A DNA stretch of 64,000 bases from Cyathus striatus (Eukaryota > Basidiomycota > Agaricomycetes > Agaricales > Nidulariaceae), in contig JAOVFP010000019.1 in the NCBI GenBank assembly GCA_025738555.1, positions 248,001 to 312,000 of the forward strand, read 5' to 3'. Below are positions 36,290 through 50,782 of this stretch, piece by piece (within the stretch, counting starts at the first letter, position 1; each line of letters begins with the position of its first letter). The position numbers and the translations under genes were made by a program. A model generated the notes under the pieces. It had not been told where the DNA came from. It worked only from the letters and a program-made list of their open reading frames with translations, and made no database searches.

Positions 36290-39328
<3,039 letters not shown>

Positions 39329-39336
39329 CTTATCCC

Positions 39337-40537
39337 AGGACCCCTGAGATTTCTCTCAAATGCCTGTACTCTTTCCGGATAAAAATTGAGAAATTTTTGA
39401 GATATGCCTAAGCGAAAAACGGATAAAAATCGCCTTTTTTTTTTTGCAAAAATGCCTGAGCCAGGGTCCGGATAAAATATGGATTTACATGGTAGGCCTA
39501 GTCCTGGAACGGATAAAAATGACTGTCGGAAACGAGGTTCGAACACATCACAAAACTGTTAATAAACGTCACGATTTGGAGAAAGATGAAATGATAAGTA
39601 CACAGCAGGGAATTCTACGTGACCTACAGTTAATTGTGAAAAAGTAAGAGGAAGTCGGGGTTGGAACTGGCCTGGAAAGATCAGCTCGCTGGACACATAG
39701 GAACCCTGCAGCAGGAGGACGCGATGGCATAATTGATGGAGTCACTGCAGATAGCCTACCTAGTGGAAATAGCGCTAATGCTGCTGCCGTTGCAACAACT
39801 TCTGCGAAATCGGTGAGCTGTCACATGCATATAATCATGCACACATAATCTAACGACATCCTCCTAGGTACTAAAAGCGCGCGAATAAATGCATTTAAAA
39901 GCTAAAACTTGGCACTGCACGTGTTACCATTATTACATCTTACAATTGTGGATGGTACTTCTGTGCAGGGTATGGGTTTGTGTTGTGTGACGAGAAGACT
40001 ATGCTTGGAAAAGGTATGCTTGTGTTGGGATTACTTACTATCTTAGTGAACATGGACTGAATCATATCTTAAGTTCTTGCCATCTATGTCTTCATTCCAT
40101 TCCTATTACCATAGCTGGCAGTATTAAAGTTTCCCAGTCGGATTGGACACTCTTCAGGAAATTTATTGATCAAGGTGGAAACATTAAGAAGGTAATATTT
40201 TTACGTAGAAAAAGAGGTGGAAGCACTCAGGATGACAACGATGGCAGCTAAATACATATGTAAATTGTATACTCAACAGTACTTCTCAATTCTACTCACT
40301 TCCTGCTCTTCCAACAATAGTCATGAGCATCGTTTGGCAATTTTATTTCGCAAAGCAATGGTTTATTAAGAAAAATCCGATTTTTTTGGTTATGCCTGAG
40401 CAGATTTCCGGATAAAAACCGCTTTTTCGGGATGCCTGGTTCAAGTTCCGGATAAAAACCCATAAAAATCAGAATTTTCGTCCGGATAAAAATATTACGG
40501 CTCAGATCAGGCATTTGGGAGAGATCTCAGGGGTCCT
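39337..40537. mobile_element. non-autonomous DNA transposon (1201 bp) with 8-bp TSD, hAT- or P-like
   Basis: The termini are inverted: AGGACCCCTGAGATTTCTCT... on the left, and AGGACCCCTGAGATCTCTCC... when the right end is reverse-complemented, extending about 30 bp to AAATGCCTG. CTTATCCC is perfectly duplicated at 39329-39336 and 40538-40545. An 8-bp duplication is characteristic of the hAT and P superfamilies. Inside, seven copies of CGGATAAAA all lie in the same orientation: four near the left end, three near the right. No transposase frame is visible. The interior (about 39540-39830) could be captured or degenerate coding sequence. Confidence 0.82.
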
Positions 40538-40693
40538 CTTATCCCTCTTGCCAAAGTGCTTAGTTTGATGAGGGGAGTAAAATGCCCAGACAGATTTTTG
40601 AAATTCGCAAAACTGACGGAGTTATAATTTTTGATCAACCCAAATTTCGCCGCATTATGTAACAATTTCCAAATACGTTAATATATTCCCACG

Positions 40694-41090
40694 ATTTATA
40701 TATTAGTAATCAAAGGCTGCTGCAACCGCCTCAGGTATCCTTCTGTGAGAGGTATAGTGCTGTGAATTGGCTGCAAAGAAAATTTTTTCACCTTGATTTG
40801 AGCCTCTTTTGTTCCAAGGCCTTCACAGTAAGCATCCATCCAATGTATCATATAAAGTTTCCATTTCCATATTGTTTCAACTGAAACTGGTTCAAGTGCT
40901 TTTGGTAAGTTTTCTTGAAGGGCAGAAGATGTGCCATTACAATGCTCCCTGAGGTAACACTTGACTGATCCCCAGAAATACTCAATAAAATTGAGTTTGC
41001 AATGAAATTTTGGCAAGAAGATGCACAAATGACCAGCTGCCTCAATCACTTCCTGAACAAGTGATTTTTGCTCTCATCTTCACTGTCTGG
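40694..41090 (-). pseudogene. DDE transposase C-terminal fragment (Tc1/IS630-like)
   Basis: A 118-residue frame reads EVIEAAGHLCIFLPKFHC, LNFIEYFWGSVKCYLREHC, LPKALEPVSVETIWKWK and GLGTKEAQIKVKKFS. The LPKFHCxLNFIExFWG segment corresponds to the last catalytic-acid region (LPPYSPxLNPIExxWG) of Tc1/IS630-type DDE_3 transposases, in the form common in mushroom genomes. Upstream sequence (41090-41300) is degraded, so only the C-terminal end remains. It starts about 150 bp from the 1201-bp transposon but shows no terminal match to it. Confidence 0.65.
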
Positions 41091-41750
41091 CATGTTGTGA
41101 ATGGATTGGATTGCATGATCAGTTGGCATTGAATTGTCATATAAGCCCAATTTCCGGTGAGCCTTAGCTTCTCGAGCTCATGCAGCAGCTATCTATTGAG
41201 CATTTCATAGTCCACCCATTGATATTAAGCTATAGATAGAGATAGTTACAGGTATGAAACAGTAATCCTACATCAATTCTACATTCAGACAATTTCAAAT
41301 TTTTTCGCCAATGGATTCTGCCGCTGTACATAATTAGTGGTGACTAAGTGCCATGCACCATACATAGACACTTCCAGCTTTGCTGAAGTTTTAATTCACA
41401 CGCTATGTAGGCTCATCAAATCCCCTCCCATGATTTCACGTGGTCTATTCTGGATATACAGTCATCAACCATTATACGTGACAACAAAACTTGAAGCTGT
41501 GATTTCACATCATTTAGTACACATTATACTATAAAAATTGTACATATGGATAGACATAATCATATAGAATCCCTTTTTATAATTATTACTGTGCTGTGTT
41601 TTAGTAGAGAGTGAACATTTGCAAAATAGTTGAGGGGACTGGATTTTGATCAAAACCATGTGGCGTGACAGCTGCTGATGGCAATACAGTTTATTACAAA
41701 ACACTTCAAAATTAAAGATTGCCGAAGTCTGAATCATTAATACTGTACCA
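41091..41750. other. degraded intergenic sequence
   Basis: This may include decayed upstream parts of the DDE transposase near 41100-41200. Beyond that I see AT-rich sequence with no frame of note. Confidence 0.4.
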
Positions 41751-42407
41751 TTTCAACCAAGTGTTCGGACCTGTTGGAGTGTGACGGTCCAAACCTCTGT
41801 TCGATGGTTACCGAAACGTGTGACCAATAAGGTGTTCTGTTCGCAGTCAATTTTGTTGATTGAATATACCTAATGGGAGATGCTGCATTGGTAGTTAAGC
41901 AACCAATGACTACAATTTGTGATTTACCTCACAGGCATAAAGAAAAATTCACTCTTCTCACTGATTTTCACCCTATTGGCAGAGGTGATTATCTACTCTT
42001 TTCACTTATATATAGCATGAGATGCTAGGGGAACACATTCACACTCAAGCTCAACAGATAACCAGTATAATTGGTAATAATCTGGGTGGCCTCCAGCTTG
42101 TAGCAGATGCAGAAAGCACACAAATTGAGTGGTTAACAATGTTATGGTTGATGCAACACCTGATTTGGGACATGGGTAGAGGAAAAAAAAGAAAAACATA
42201 TTATATTTGACAAATATCTTGGAAGAACATTAGGAACAGTAGTTGTATATACATACATGCATTAATTTTGTAATTTCGACCACAATTTCATTGATTTCAA
42301 GCCCCATATTAGTTTCTCTGTACCTGTGTTCATGACCCCCTGTGACGCGTGGCCAAGCTGCTCAACTGTTCTGTTCATGGCCTGGTGTGACGCATGACTG
42401 AACAGAG
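41751..42407. mobile_element. longer MITE copy of the TTTCGACC family
   Basis: The left end TTTCAACCAAGTGTTCGGACC, then GTGTGACGGTCC and CCTCTGTTCGATGG, parallels 32806-32900. The right part repeats CTGTTCATGGCC, GTGTGACGCATGACTGAACAG, paralleling 32955-33056, but the last 10 bp of the terminal repeat are lost. About 400 bp in the middle are absent from the 251-bp copy, so it is either a less deleted relative or carries an insertion. The interior frame (42022-42210) shows no known motif. Confidence 0.55.
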
Positions 42408-44270
42408 TCATTATCTCAAATATTTATCATGTGCTGGCCAACTTATCAATGCGCACTGGGGTACTACAAAATCCCAGATGCTAAGTTCCCTTGGGTATTA
42501 TTTAACAACCACTCTTTATATAGGTTAACAGTTTTTAAATCTTGAGAGTCTGTTCTGTGAATGTGACAGATCTGAGTATGCCTGTAAAAGCCTACACCAA
42601 GCCTGAGTTATACCACATACACCGATCAGTAACTTTTTAGCATGTGATTCTCTAAAAATAATTTTTCAGTGACAACTAGTAGATGTACATCATCTTCAGG
42701 TCAAGTCAATGGTTAGGACATATCTAGATACTAAGAGATTTGTTAAGTTTTCTGAGGTGGGATGAATGAAGCTTCGGTGCCTTGGTATCAAAAGGAGAAG
42801 AACTAGTGACCAATTTAACATGACATGTGTATTTGTCTTCCTTGTAAACTATGATACTTATTTATCATCTTCTATTTTGCTCTTCAGTCACCTCAGCTCA
42901 GGTAGCTTTGAGAAGTTCAATTTGGTTATGCCACTAATGACAAGCAAAACTCACAGACTTATGGCGACATCAAAATGAGTGATGCAAGTTCATCAGGTGG
43001 TCCTTCATCTTCCTTACCTCATTTATCATCTGTTTGAAATGAACACAGATCATTTGAGCCTAAGTAGTAAATCACGTTCCCTCCCCTGAGTCCCAAATAT
43101 ATCCATCTCCAACTTGAGCAAGAATCTGCTCCAGTTCAACTGTCTAATACTGCAAGTAAATGGTGTTGGAAGTGGATATCTGATAAAGCTTCTAATTCTG
43201 GTACATCAGAGCAATTTCTATCTTGTGCTCTGGAATACTGCACATACTTCGAGTTCTGAGTATTCCACGGCACTCTGATGAGTATGTTTCTTCTTTGATT
43301 CAAACAATAAGTCCATCAATCAACTGGCATTCTTGGAGATTTCAGTGTAGACGTCTTAAAAAAACAATCAGAATCAGAAAGATCTGAGAACATAACTTGG
43401 GTGAGCCGTGATAGTGCAAATTTACACTGGTAACACTGAGGAATACCTGAGTCATCAGCAGAGCCAGCAAGGTGAAATTTCAAGTGCATGCAGATAGCGG
43501 CCGTGCGGAATAGTGTTCCACAGTAGTACCGAATGCAGGGTCACAGGGGTACCGTATTCAGGGTCATAGGGGTACTGTATATTCATGTAGATTGGGTACC
43601 ATATTTGCATAGATTAGGTACAGTAAAACATGATCATGTGAAATATTCGTCTTTGCCGAAGCTTAGGGAGTACCCAGATTGGGGATATCAATTTCCGAAT
43701 ATAGAAGCCATCAAAGTGATCAGTGTAGAATACGTAGTGTGTAGAATATGTAGGACGCTCATACAAATATCGCCAAAAAACAGATAAAAAATGAATACAA
43801 ATGCGCCAAAAAAGAATACATATTGGTATCAAGAAATAGAGTATAGTAGTGTAGTGTAGATATTGTATATAACTAAATGACAATCATATCGGCCGCTTTA
43901 ACAGTCTTCCCCCCGGAAAAAGACCAGAATCTATATGGATTGTATACATGTAGGGTCTGCAGTCCCACCCTGTCATTTCCCAAACCCCGGACTGTGAAAT
44001 GACAATTATTGTCCCTTTTATTGCGATGCATATTGGACCTATTAATATATATTAGTCGAAAGAACAGAAAAAAAACGAAAAAAAACATACACGATGACCC
44101 ATTTTGCTACATCGGACGAGATGTATGCTGATTTGCTTTCAATGACTGATTTAACACATTTCGCGGCATACTGCCTTGAAGCGTCTTTAATGCAGCCTGC
44201 CACAGCTCTAGTAATGAAAAACATCTAAAAAGAATAAAGAAATGAAAGAAAAATGTAGTAAAAAACTTAC
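42408..44270. other. 1.9-kb degenerate repeat-like sequence
   Basis: No intact gene. A segment around 42975-43260 translates in broken frames with pieces such as MSDASSSGGPSSSLPHLSS and WCWKWISDKASNSG, suggesting a decayed transposon gene that I cannot assign. Near 43530-43620 a short motif containing GGGTAC recurs four to five times (GGGTCACAGGGGTACCGTATT..GGGTCATAGGGGTACTGTAT). At 43870-44230 only short frames are seen. Confidence 0.4.
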
Positions 44271-44780
44271 TATTGATGTTCTGGTAGACGAAAGTGGTGG
44301 TAAAGGGTTAAGAATCATCGCGTGAACATGTTGTTAATATAGTCAACACAAAATAGTTAAAAAACATACCGTTGCGATCGTCGAAATGGTAACTGTAGTA
44401 CGAACAACTCACAGCCAGAACAACACCCTCCAACTAGTAGTTGGGCGTCAGGGGAATGATCGGGGGAAGCAAAAATGCGTTTGGTTGCAAATCACATTCG
44501 TATTGATGTAAAAAATTGTAGACCACAACAATACATACTGTTTCAAAAGTTGAAAACACTATTGGAATATAAGTGATTAGCAGCAGTAGCTGTCCCTCCT
44601 GTTGAGTTGCAAAAACGATCATGGGAAGCGAAAACGCGTTTGCATTGAAATAGGCAATGGAAAAAGGTACCGTTACAAACGTTGAGAATGTCTGTGGAAT
44701 CTGTATGATTTGCAGCTGTAGCTGCATCAACCAGTCAAGTTTTTATGCAGTGGAGAAGAATCATGAGAAGCTAAAGCTGT
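44270..44780. repeat. degenerate tandem repeat, period about 165-170 bp
   Basis: Three to four imperfect units recur. Anchors are GATCGGGGGAAGCAAAAATGCGTTTG (44458), GATCATGGGAAGCGAAAACGCGTTTG (44617) and AATCATGAGAAGCTAAAGCTG (44759). Between them CCGTTxCxAAxGTTGA.AA and GATT.GCAGC.GTAGCTG recur. The minus-strand frame 44434-44730 is open through these units and shows the same protein-level repetition, but no domain is recognised and the frame is probably a by-product. Confidence 0.6.
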
Positions 44781-44979
44781 TGGATACGCTACAAAACCCA
44801 ATTTTATAACAATTTTGTATACTCTAAAAGGATACAGTACATAGTATATACAACCCAATAATGTGAAACATAATAAATGAACTATACATGTACTGTTGAA
44901 ATCACATAAATTGGTTATGATTGCTGCCAGGTGCTTCCCAATGGGTCTGCTGGGTAGTGACTTATGAGTGGGCGAAAAG

Positions 44980-47900
44980 ACATTTACTCCAAAACGTTGA
45001 AGTCATCTAATCACGTGACAATGGTGGGAATGTTGGAATACTTTCTTTAAATGGATGCGCGAAATGGTGTGCTAATTCCACGATGTTTAGTAGCGTTTTA
45101 AGCGGTAATTTGAAGTCATGTAAATACCACTACCTAATAATGTTGCAATTAAGGACTCGACATGACAGGGACGAGTGTGGGAATGTTGCTGGACATCGTT
45201 AAAATGTATTGCACCTTAGTTAGTGCTTTAGAGTGGTATGCTCATGATCTCAAACTCCAAGAATAGTTCATAGAAATGGATTAGATGTAGTGTAAATAAA
45301 ACAAGATAGCGAAATAATACAAGATGGGGAAGAGTGATGAGCCACCCCATATCGGGTGTGTTTTGATGGGATGATATGTTTCCTTAAAATAGATGCACAC
45401 GATGTTGTGATGATTTCACGACGTTAAGCCGCATCGGCAATGAATTGATCTCATGAAACTATCACGACCTAATATAATTGTGAACGAATGTCGTGGATAT
45501 TAAACGAGATGGCATAAAGTGATGGGAACTACCCAAATAGGGTATGTTTTGATGGGCTGATATGTTTCTTAAAATAGATACACGCAATGTTGTATCCATT
45601 CCACATCATTTAGACTCATCTCGTACAGATATTGAATGCCGTGATATTATCACTACCTGATAACATTCCAATTGAGATGTTTACTAGCACTGTTGAAGCG
45701 TGGGAATCATTCTGGACACAGGGAAGATATATTGTACATTTGCTAGCGCTTTAGAATGATACGTATACGATTAGATATACCAAGGATTGATTTTAGAATT
45801 AAATCGGATGTCATAGAAATATAATGGGATGGCATAGAGTGATGGGATCGATCCAAATCGGGTATGTTTTGATGGGTTGTTATGATTTCTTAAAATAGAT
45901 ACATGCAATGTTGTATCCATTCCACAACATTTAGATGTGTCTTATACAGATGTTGAATGCCGTGATATTATCACTACCTGATAATATTCCAATTTTGATG
46001 TTAGCTAGCACTGTCGAAGCGTGGGAATTTTTCTGGACACAGCGTAGATATATTGTACATTAGCTAGCGCCCCAGGATGGTACGTACATGATTAAATATA
46101 TCAAGGATTGGTTTTTAGAATTAAATCGGATGTTGCAAAAATATAACGGGATGCTTAGAGTGATAGGATCTACCCAAATCGGGTATGTTTTGATGGGTTG
46201 ATATGTTTCTTAAAATATATGCACTCAATGTTGTGATGATCTCACGACATTATGCCGCTTCGACAATGAATTGATCTCGTGTAACTATTACGACCTAGTA
46301 TAATTGCAAATGAATGTCGTGGATATTATACGAGACAGCACAGAGTGATGGGAACTACCCAAATAGGGTATGTTTTGATGGGCTGATATGTTTCTTAAAA
46401 TAGATACATGCAATGTTGTGGAATAAACACAACATTTAGACGTGTCTCATACAGATGTTGAATGCCGTGATATTATCACAACCTGATAATATACCAATTG
46501 AGATGTTTATTAGCACTGGCGAAGCGTGGGAATTTTTCTGGACACAGGGAAAATATATTGTACATTTGCTAGCACCTCAGGATGGTACGTTGTAACTATT
46601 ATGACCTAATATAATTGCGAACGAATGTCGTGGATATTAAATGAGATGTTGTAGAGAGATGGGATCTACCTAAATTGGGTTTGTTTTGATGGGTTGTTAT
46701 GTTTTCTTAAAATGGACATGAAGAATGTTGTGTCCATACCAGACCATTTAGTCACGCCTTAAAAGACTGTTGAATGCTGTGATAGTATCACCATTTGATG
46801 ATATTACAATGGAGATGTTAGCTAGCACAGTTTAAGCATAGGAATTTATGTGGACGTAGGCTCACTCCACCGGAATAATGTTAGCGCCTCAGATGAACAC
46901 GTTCATGAACGGGAAGATGCAAGATAGTTTGTACAAATACGTTGGATGTTGTGGAAACACAATGAGATGGCATAGAGTGATGGGATCTACCCAAAATGGG
47001 TATGTTTTGATGGGATGGTATGTTTTTTTTAAATAGATGCATGCAACGTTGTATCCATTTCACCACATTTAGTCGCGTCTTATACAGCTGTTGAATGGCG
47101 TGATATTATCATCACTTGATTATATTGCAATTGTGATGTTAGCTAGCACTGTCGAAGCGTGTGAATTTACATGAACGCAGGCTTATTGCATTGAATTATT
47201 GTTAGCACCTCAGAATTATACGTTCATGAATGGGAAGACGCAGAATATTTTATAGAAATATGTTATTTATCGTGGAAATCGAACGAGATGGTGATGAGTG
47301 ATGGGATTTACCTTAATCGGATTTGTTTTGATGCGTGGGTATGTTTCTAAAAATAGATGCACGCAATGTTGTGTCCATTCCACAACATTTAGTCGCGTCT
47401 TATGCAGTTGTTGAATGGTGTGATATTATCACCACTTGATAATATTGCAATTGTGATGTTAGCTAGCACTGTCGAAGCGTGGGAATTTACGTGAATGCAG
47501 GCTTATTGCGTATTGCATCTTTGTTTACACTTCAGAGAAGTATACTCGTGATTTTGGAGACGCAGGGTACTTTACAGAGATACGTTAAATGTAGTGTGAA
47601 CGTGAACACAGGCTTATTGCGTATTGCATCTTTGTTTACACTTCAGAGAAGTATACTTGTGATTTTGGAGACGCAGGGTACTTTACAGAGATACGTTAAA
47701 TGTAGTGTGAACGTGAACACAGGCTTATTGCGTATTGCATCTTTGTTTACACTTCAGAGAAGTATACTCGTGATTTTGGAGACGCAGGGTACTTTACAGA
47801 GATACGTTAAATGTAGTGTGAATACAACGAGATTGTGAAGAGTGATGCTATCTACCCAAATCTGGATTGTTTTGATGGGTTGATATGTTTCCTTAAAATG

Positions 47901-47980
47901 GACTAAAATGGATGCACTCAATGATGTGATATTTCCATGAGGTTTAGTCGTGTTTTTGAAATCGCATGAACAGCATGCTA
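44980..47980. repeat. satellite array with higher-order structure
   Basis: The block GTGATGGGATCTACCCAAAT followed by TTTTGATGGG occurs nine times. TTTTGATGGG (or a one-base variant) lies at 45361, 45547, 45867, 46188, 46373, 46684, 47005, 47326 and 47870. Spacings are 186, 320, 321, 185, 311, 321, 321 and 544. The pattern 186+320+321 is repeated as 185+311+321, giving a higher-order unit of about 820 bp. The 544 spacing equals one 322-bp unit plus two extra copies of a 111-bp segment. A more diverged copy occupies 44980-45330. No coding function is apparent. Confidence 0.82.
47502..47837. repeat. three near-identical 111-bp tandem units
   Basis: The unit starting around GTGAACACAGGCTTATTGCG and ending ACGTTAAATGTAGTGTGAAC repeats three times with only one or two base differences (for example CTCGTG/CTTGTG). 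111 is divisible by three, so a plus-strand frame stays open through all copies (47479-47838) and gives a false 119-codon protein with a 37-residue repeat. The near identity shows a much more recent amplification than the surrounding satellite. Confidence 0.8.
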
Positions 47981-48073
47981 GGCACAACGAGTTTAGAAAG
48001 ATAGTGATGAAGTCAATCATGACACATGCATAATCTAAGCAGATGTATATGAGAAGTCCACTATATGTAACTC

Positions 48074-48683
48074 TGTCATATCCGTGACAATCCCTGTACT
48101 ATTGGAGTCAACTCCGGGTTTACTCCGCTTTTAGTACGTTTCCTCCGGACTATGTATACTTATTATATATCGAACTCCCCTTACTAATGTTTACTTGTAA
48201 CTGTTTACTTGTTCCTTCCCTTTAATATTTCTACCTTGTTCTCCGGCCGCGGCCATTTCTCCTATGACTATAATCTAGAGGCGTACTACTAGTTTACTAT
48301 GGTCTACATTTCATGGAGTTTACTTACCCCTAGGATGCCACATACCCATGGGCATTACTCCGTACGCATTCGGACAAAGTAGTTTACTATATAAACTACT
48401 CCTGTAATGTAGATAGACTTCAGTTTCAAATCAACTACGTTTACACCCTTCTCCCACTTGGGCCTTGAGCCAACTCCGCTATTTTGCCACTTACTCCGCT
48501 TTGTTCTAAATATGGAACTGGAAGTCCAAGGGCGCAACACACAAGTTGAAGCCAAACGTTCCACTACTCCCGTACTCGTTCACTACCTCCACGCACCCTA
48601 CTAACGTGCGCGAGTTACTCCGCTTCTATTAGACTATCTACTCCGAGATTCTTGTCCCTAGTGGAATAGAACGGGACGTGACA
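48074..48683. mobile_element. solo LTR (610 bp), perfect 5-bp TSD
   Basis: It begins TGTCATATCCG and ends GGGACGTGACA (TGTCA/TGACA inverted tips) and is flanked by AACTC at 48069-48073 and 48684-48688. Within it ACTCCGCTTT-like motifs recur at about 48121, 48470, 48491 and 48613. No internal genes are present. The 5-bp duplication and TG..CA ends fit an LTR retrotransposon; the family is undetermined. Confidence 0.78.
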
Positions 48684-48955
48684 AACTCGGAGATGAGATC
48701 TGTTAATTTCGGCATCAGTCGGCAGACGAGACACATCACGCATCAACTGTGTGCATCACTATGACTTCAAGCACTCAGACTTTCGTTGACAACGACTAAT
48801 TCATAAGATAGTAGTTCACTAATTCTTGAGAGACATTTAAAGTGGTAAATCACATATGTTTAGACCAAGAATGAAAATTTTATTTTATGAGAAGCCATAG
48901 GATAGGGGGGCGTGTACATCAATGTGAGTATTTAAATTGTCCATGAAGCTACTAC

Positions 48956-50782
48956 CTAATCTTCCTTACCCAAATCAACTGAGTGCTCAGTATTTCCTTC
49001 GCAAATAGCCCTGACCGAAGAAGAGCCGGAAGGGCCAGGTGTGGCACCAGAATAATCTTCGAGTGACAGGGGGTACAATTGGCTGTTGCCAAAGACACCA
49101 CCCAGTTTCCCAAGGTTGCGAGGCTTAAGGGATTTGGCAAAATCCTTGATCGCAACAGTTTCTTTAGTGTTAGGAAAGCCAGTAATTTCAGAAGAAGAAG
49201 TAGCGCAGAGATTGAAAGTATGAAGGGCAAATGAGCACTCCAAGGCCTTTTCGAGAGCAAAGATGGTGGAGGGATTAGGGAGCCAGGGGGTTAACTCGTC
49301 AGCCATCTCCTTAAGGTTGACCAGAGTGTCGTGAGTGAAATCTGGAGAGAGGCCTTCAACAGCGTGCAGATGATCTGGAGAGTGAAGGAACGCAATGTCC
49401 TGCAAACGACGGACCACTGCGATGCAGTTCTGAGCATACTCGACCTGCTCCAACTCAGCTGCTAGCAATGCACGATATGCACGAGTATGGCTCAAGTCGA
49501 GAGCATGGCACGCCTCGTTTAAGCCTAAAGGAACAATGCATTAGTTAGAGAAAAAGTAGAAAAGTGAAAAAAGAAAAACGTACCAAAAAGAGAAGAGTCT
49601 CCAGCACAGTGAGCAACAGATAGCGCAAATTCGGTGTTAGGAGGAGGAATTGAGAATGAGCAGTGAGATGCAGAGACTTGGGAACAGGCACTGCATTTGA
49701 CACTGAAACCCCAGAATTCGCATGGGTGGCCGTGGGAGATACAGTTAATGCAGACACGAGCACTGAAATGCTTGATGAGCTCCTGGAGGTTGTTCTGCAA
49801 GAGCTCAATGTTGATCGGCTCATCTGAGGTAAGCTGTGGCATATCCTCGTGGGTGCACTTGACCGCCTTAGTACCCATAGCTTTACTCAAAGCCTTCGAG
49901 GTCTTGGAAGATTTGGAAGTAGCCGCTTTGGCGGGTGTTCTGGTGGCGACTTTGGTGGAAGGATGGGATGGCGACGTCAATGCTGTGGCAGAAGTAATGG
50001 AGCGGTCATGAAGGTGATGTCCAGAAGCGGACGCTGGCTCAGGCTCACTAGCTGCCACGGAAGGAGTAGGAGCTTAAAACATAGTCAGAAAAATAAAATA
50101 AATAATAAAAAAGAAACTCACGCTCAGGCAGAGGGATAATCTGTTCTAAGGGGATGGTGGTCTCTACACCACCAGGAATCTTGCGACGCTTGGAAGCTGG
50201 TGCAAAAGTGGTAATGGGCTTGGGAGCAGCTTTGCATTTTCCGGCAGCAACAGTGAATAGATCAAGCTGGGGAGAAACATTGTCTTCTAAAAATGAAGCA
50301 AGTAGCGTTAGCAAGAATTGGATAAAAGGAAGAGGCGACTTACCAAGGAGTTCATCTTTTTCCTCCATAGCAGGAGAAGGAGGGGCAGTGGAGGCGTCCA
50401 GGGCCGTAAATGAAGAGACTAAGCCAGCCAGAGGCGACATGAGGGATTCATTCTCGTGTAAGAGCAACGCAGCCAATGCGTCGGCTTCAGCTTTCAAGCG
50501 TAGGACCTTCACCTCAGCCTCAGCCTGCCTCTCTTCTTCAGCCTGCCTCTCTTCTTCAGCCTGCCTCTCTTCTTCAGCCTGCCTCTCTTCTTCAGCCTGC
50601 CTCTCTTCCTCAGCCTCCTCAGCAATCCAACATGCCTCAGCTTCTGCACGTTGTGCCGCCACCCTAGCCTTTACCTCAGAAATTGCCTTGGCCATGGCAT
50701 GTGCTGCTGCTGCAGTAGCTGCCTTTGCAGCTATCTCCTGGCATTGGGCCATGTCTTCGGGCAAGATTACAATGTCAGACAT
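48956..50782 (-). CDS. hypothetical protein with hexapeptide repeat and C6-type cysteine cluster
   Basis: The gene starts at 50782 (MSDIVILPEDMAQCQ) and ends near 48956 (HSVDLGKED). The N-terminal third is an Ala/Glu-rich helix (EIAAKAATAAAAHAMAKAI) with five EEERQA hexapeptides encoded by an 18-nt repeat (about 50521-50610), likely coiled coil. After a GTAAGT intron comes a Lys/Ser-rich linker (KRRKIPGG; TPAKAATSKSSKTSK). Then a cysteine cluster CINC-x6-C-x8-CSAC-x7-C (about 49770-49680) has Zn2Cys6-like spacing but lacks the usual basic residues. The C-terminal part is helical (EYAQNCIAVVRRLQDIAFL). Similar multi-copy proteins of unknown function are widespread in mushroom genomes. It may be host-derived or part of a transposon. 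Confidence 0.65.

Noticed and set aside
40694..41090. DDE fragment as the transposase of the adjacent 1201-bp element
   Set aside because: It lies outside the target duplication, and its DDE_3/Tc1-like type does not match an 8-bp duplication.
47502..47837. CRISPR-like array
   Set aside because: The units are contiguous tandem copies with no unique spacers, and the host is a eukaryote.
47479..47838. 119-codon plus-strand protein with 37-residue repeats
   Set aside because: It is a by-product of three 111-bp satellite units (a multiple of three). It starts and ends inside the array and has no recognised domain.
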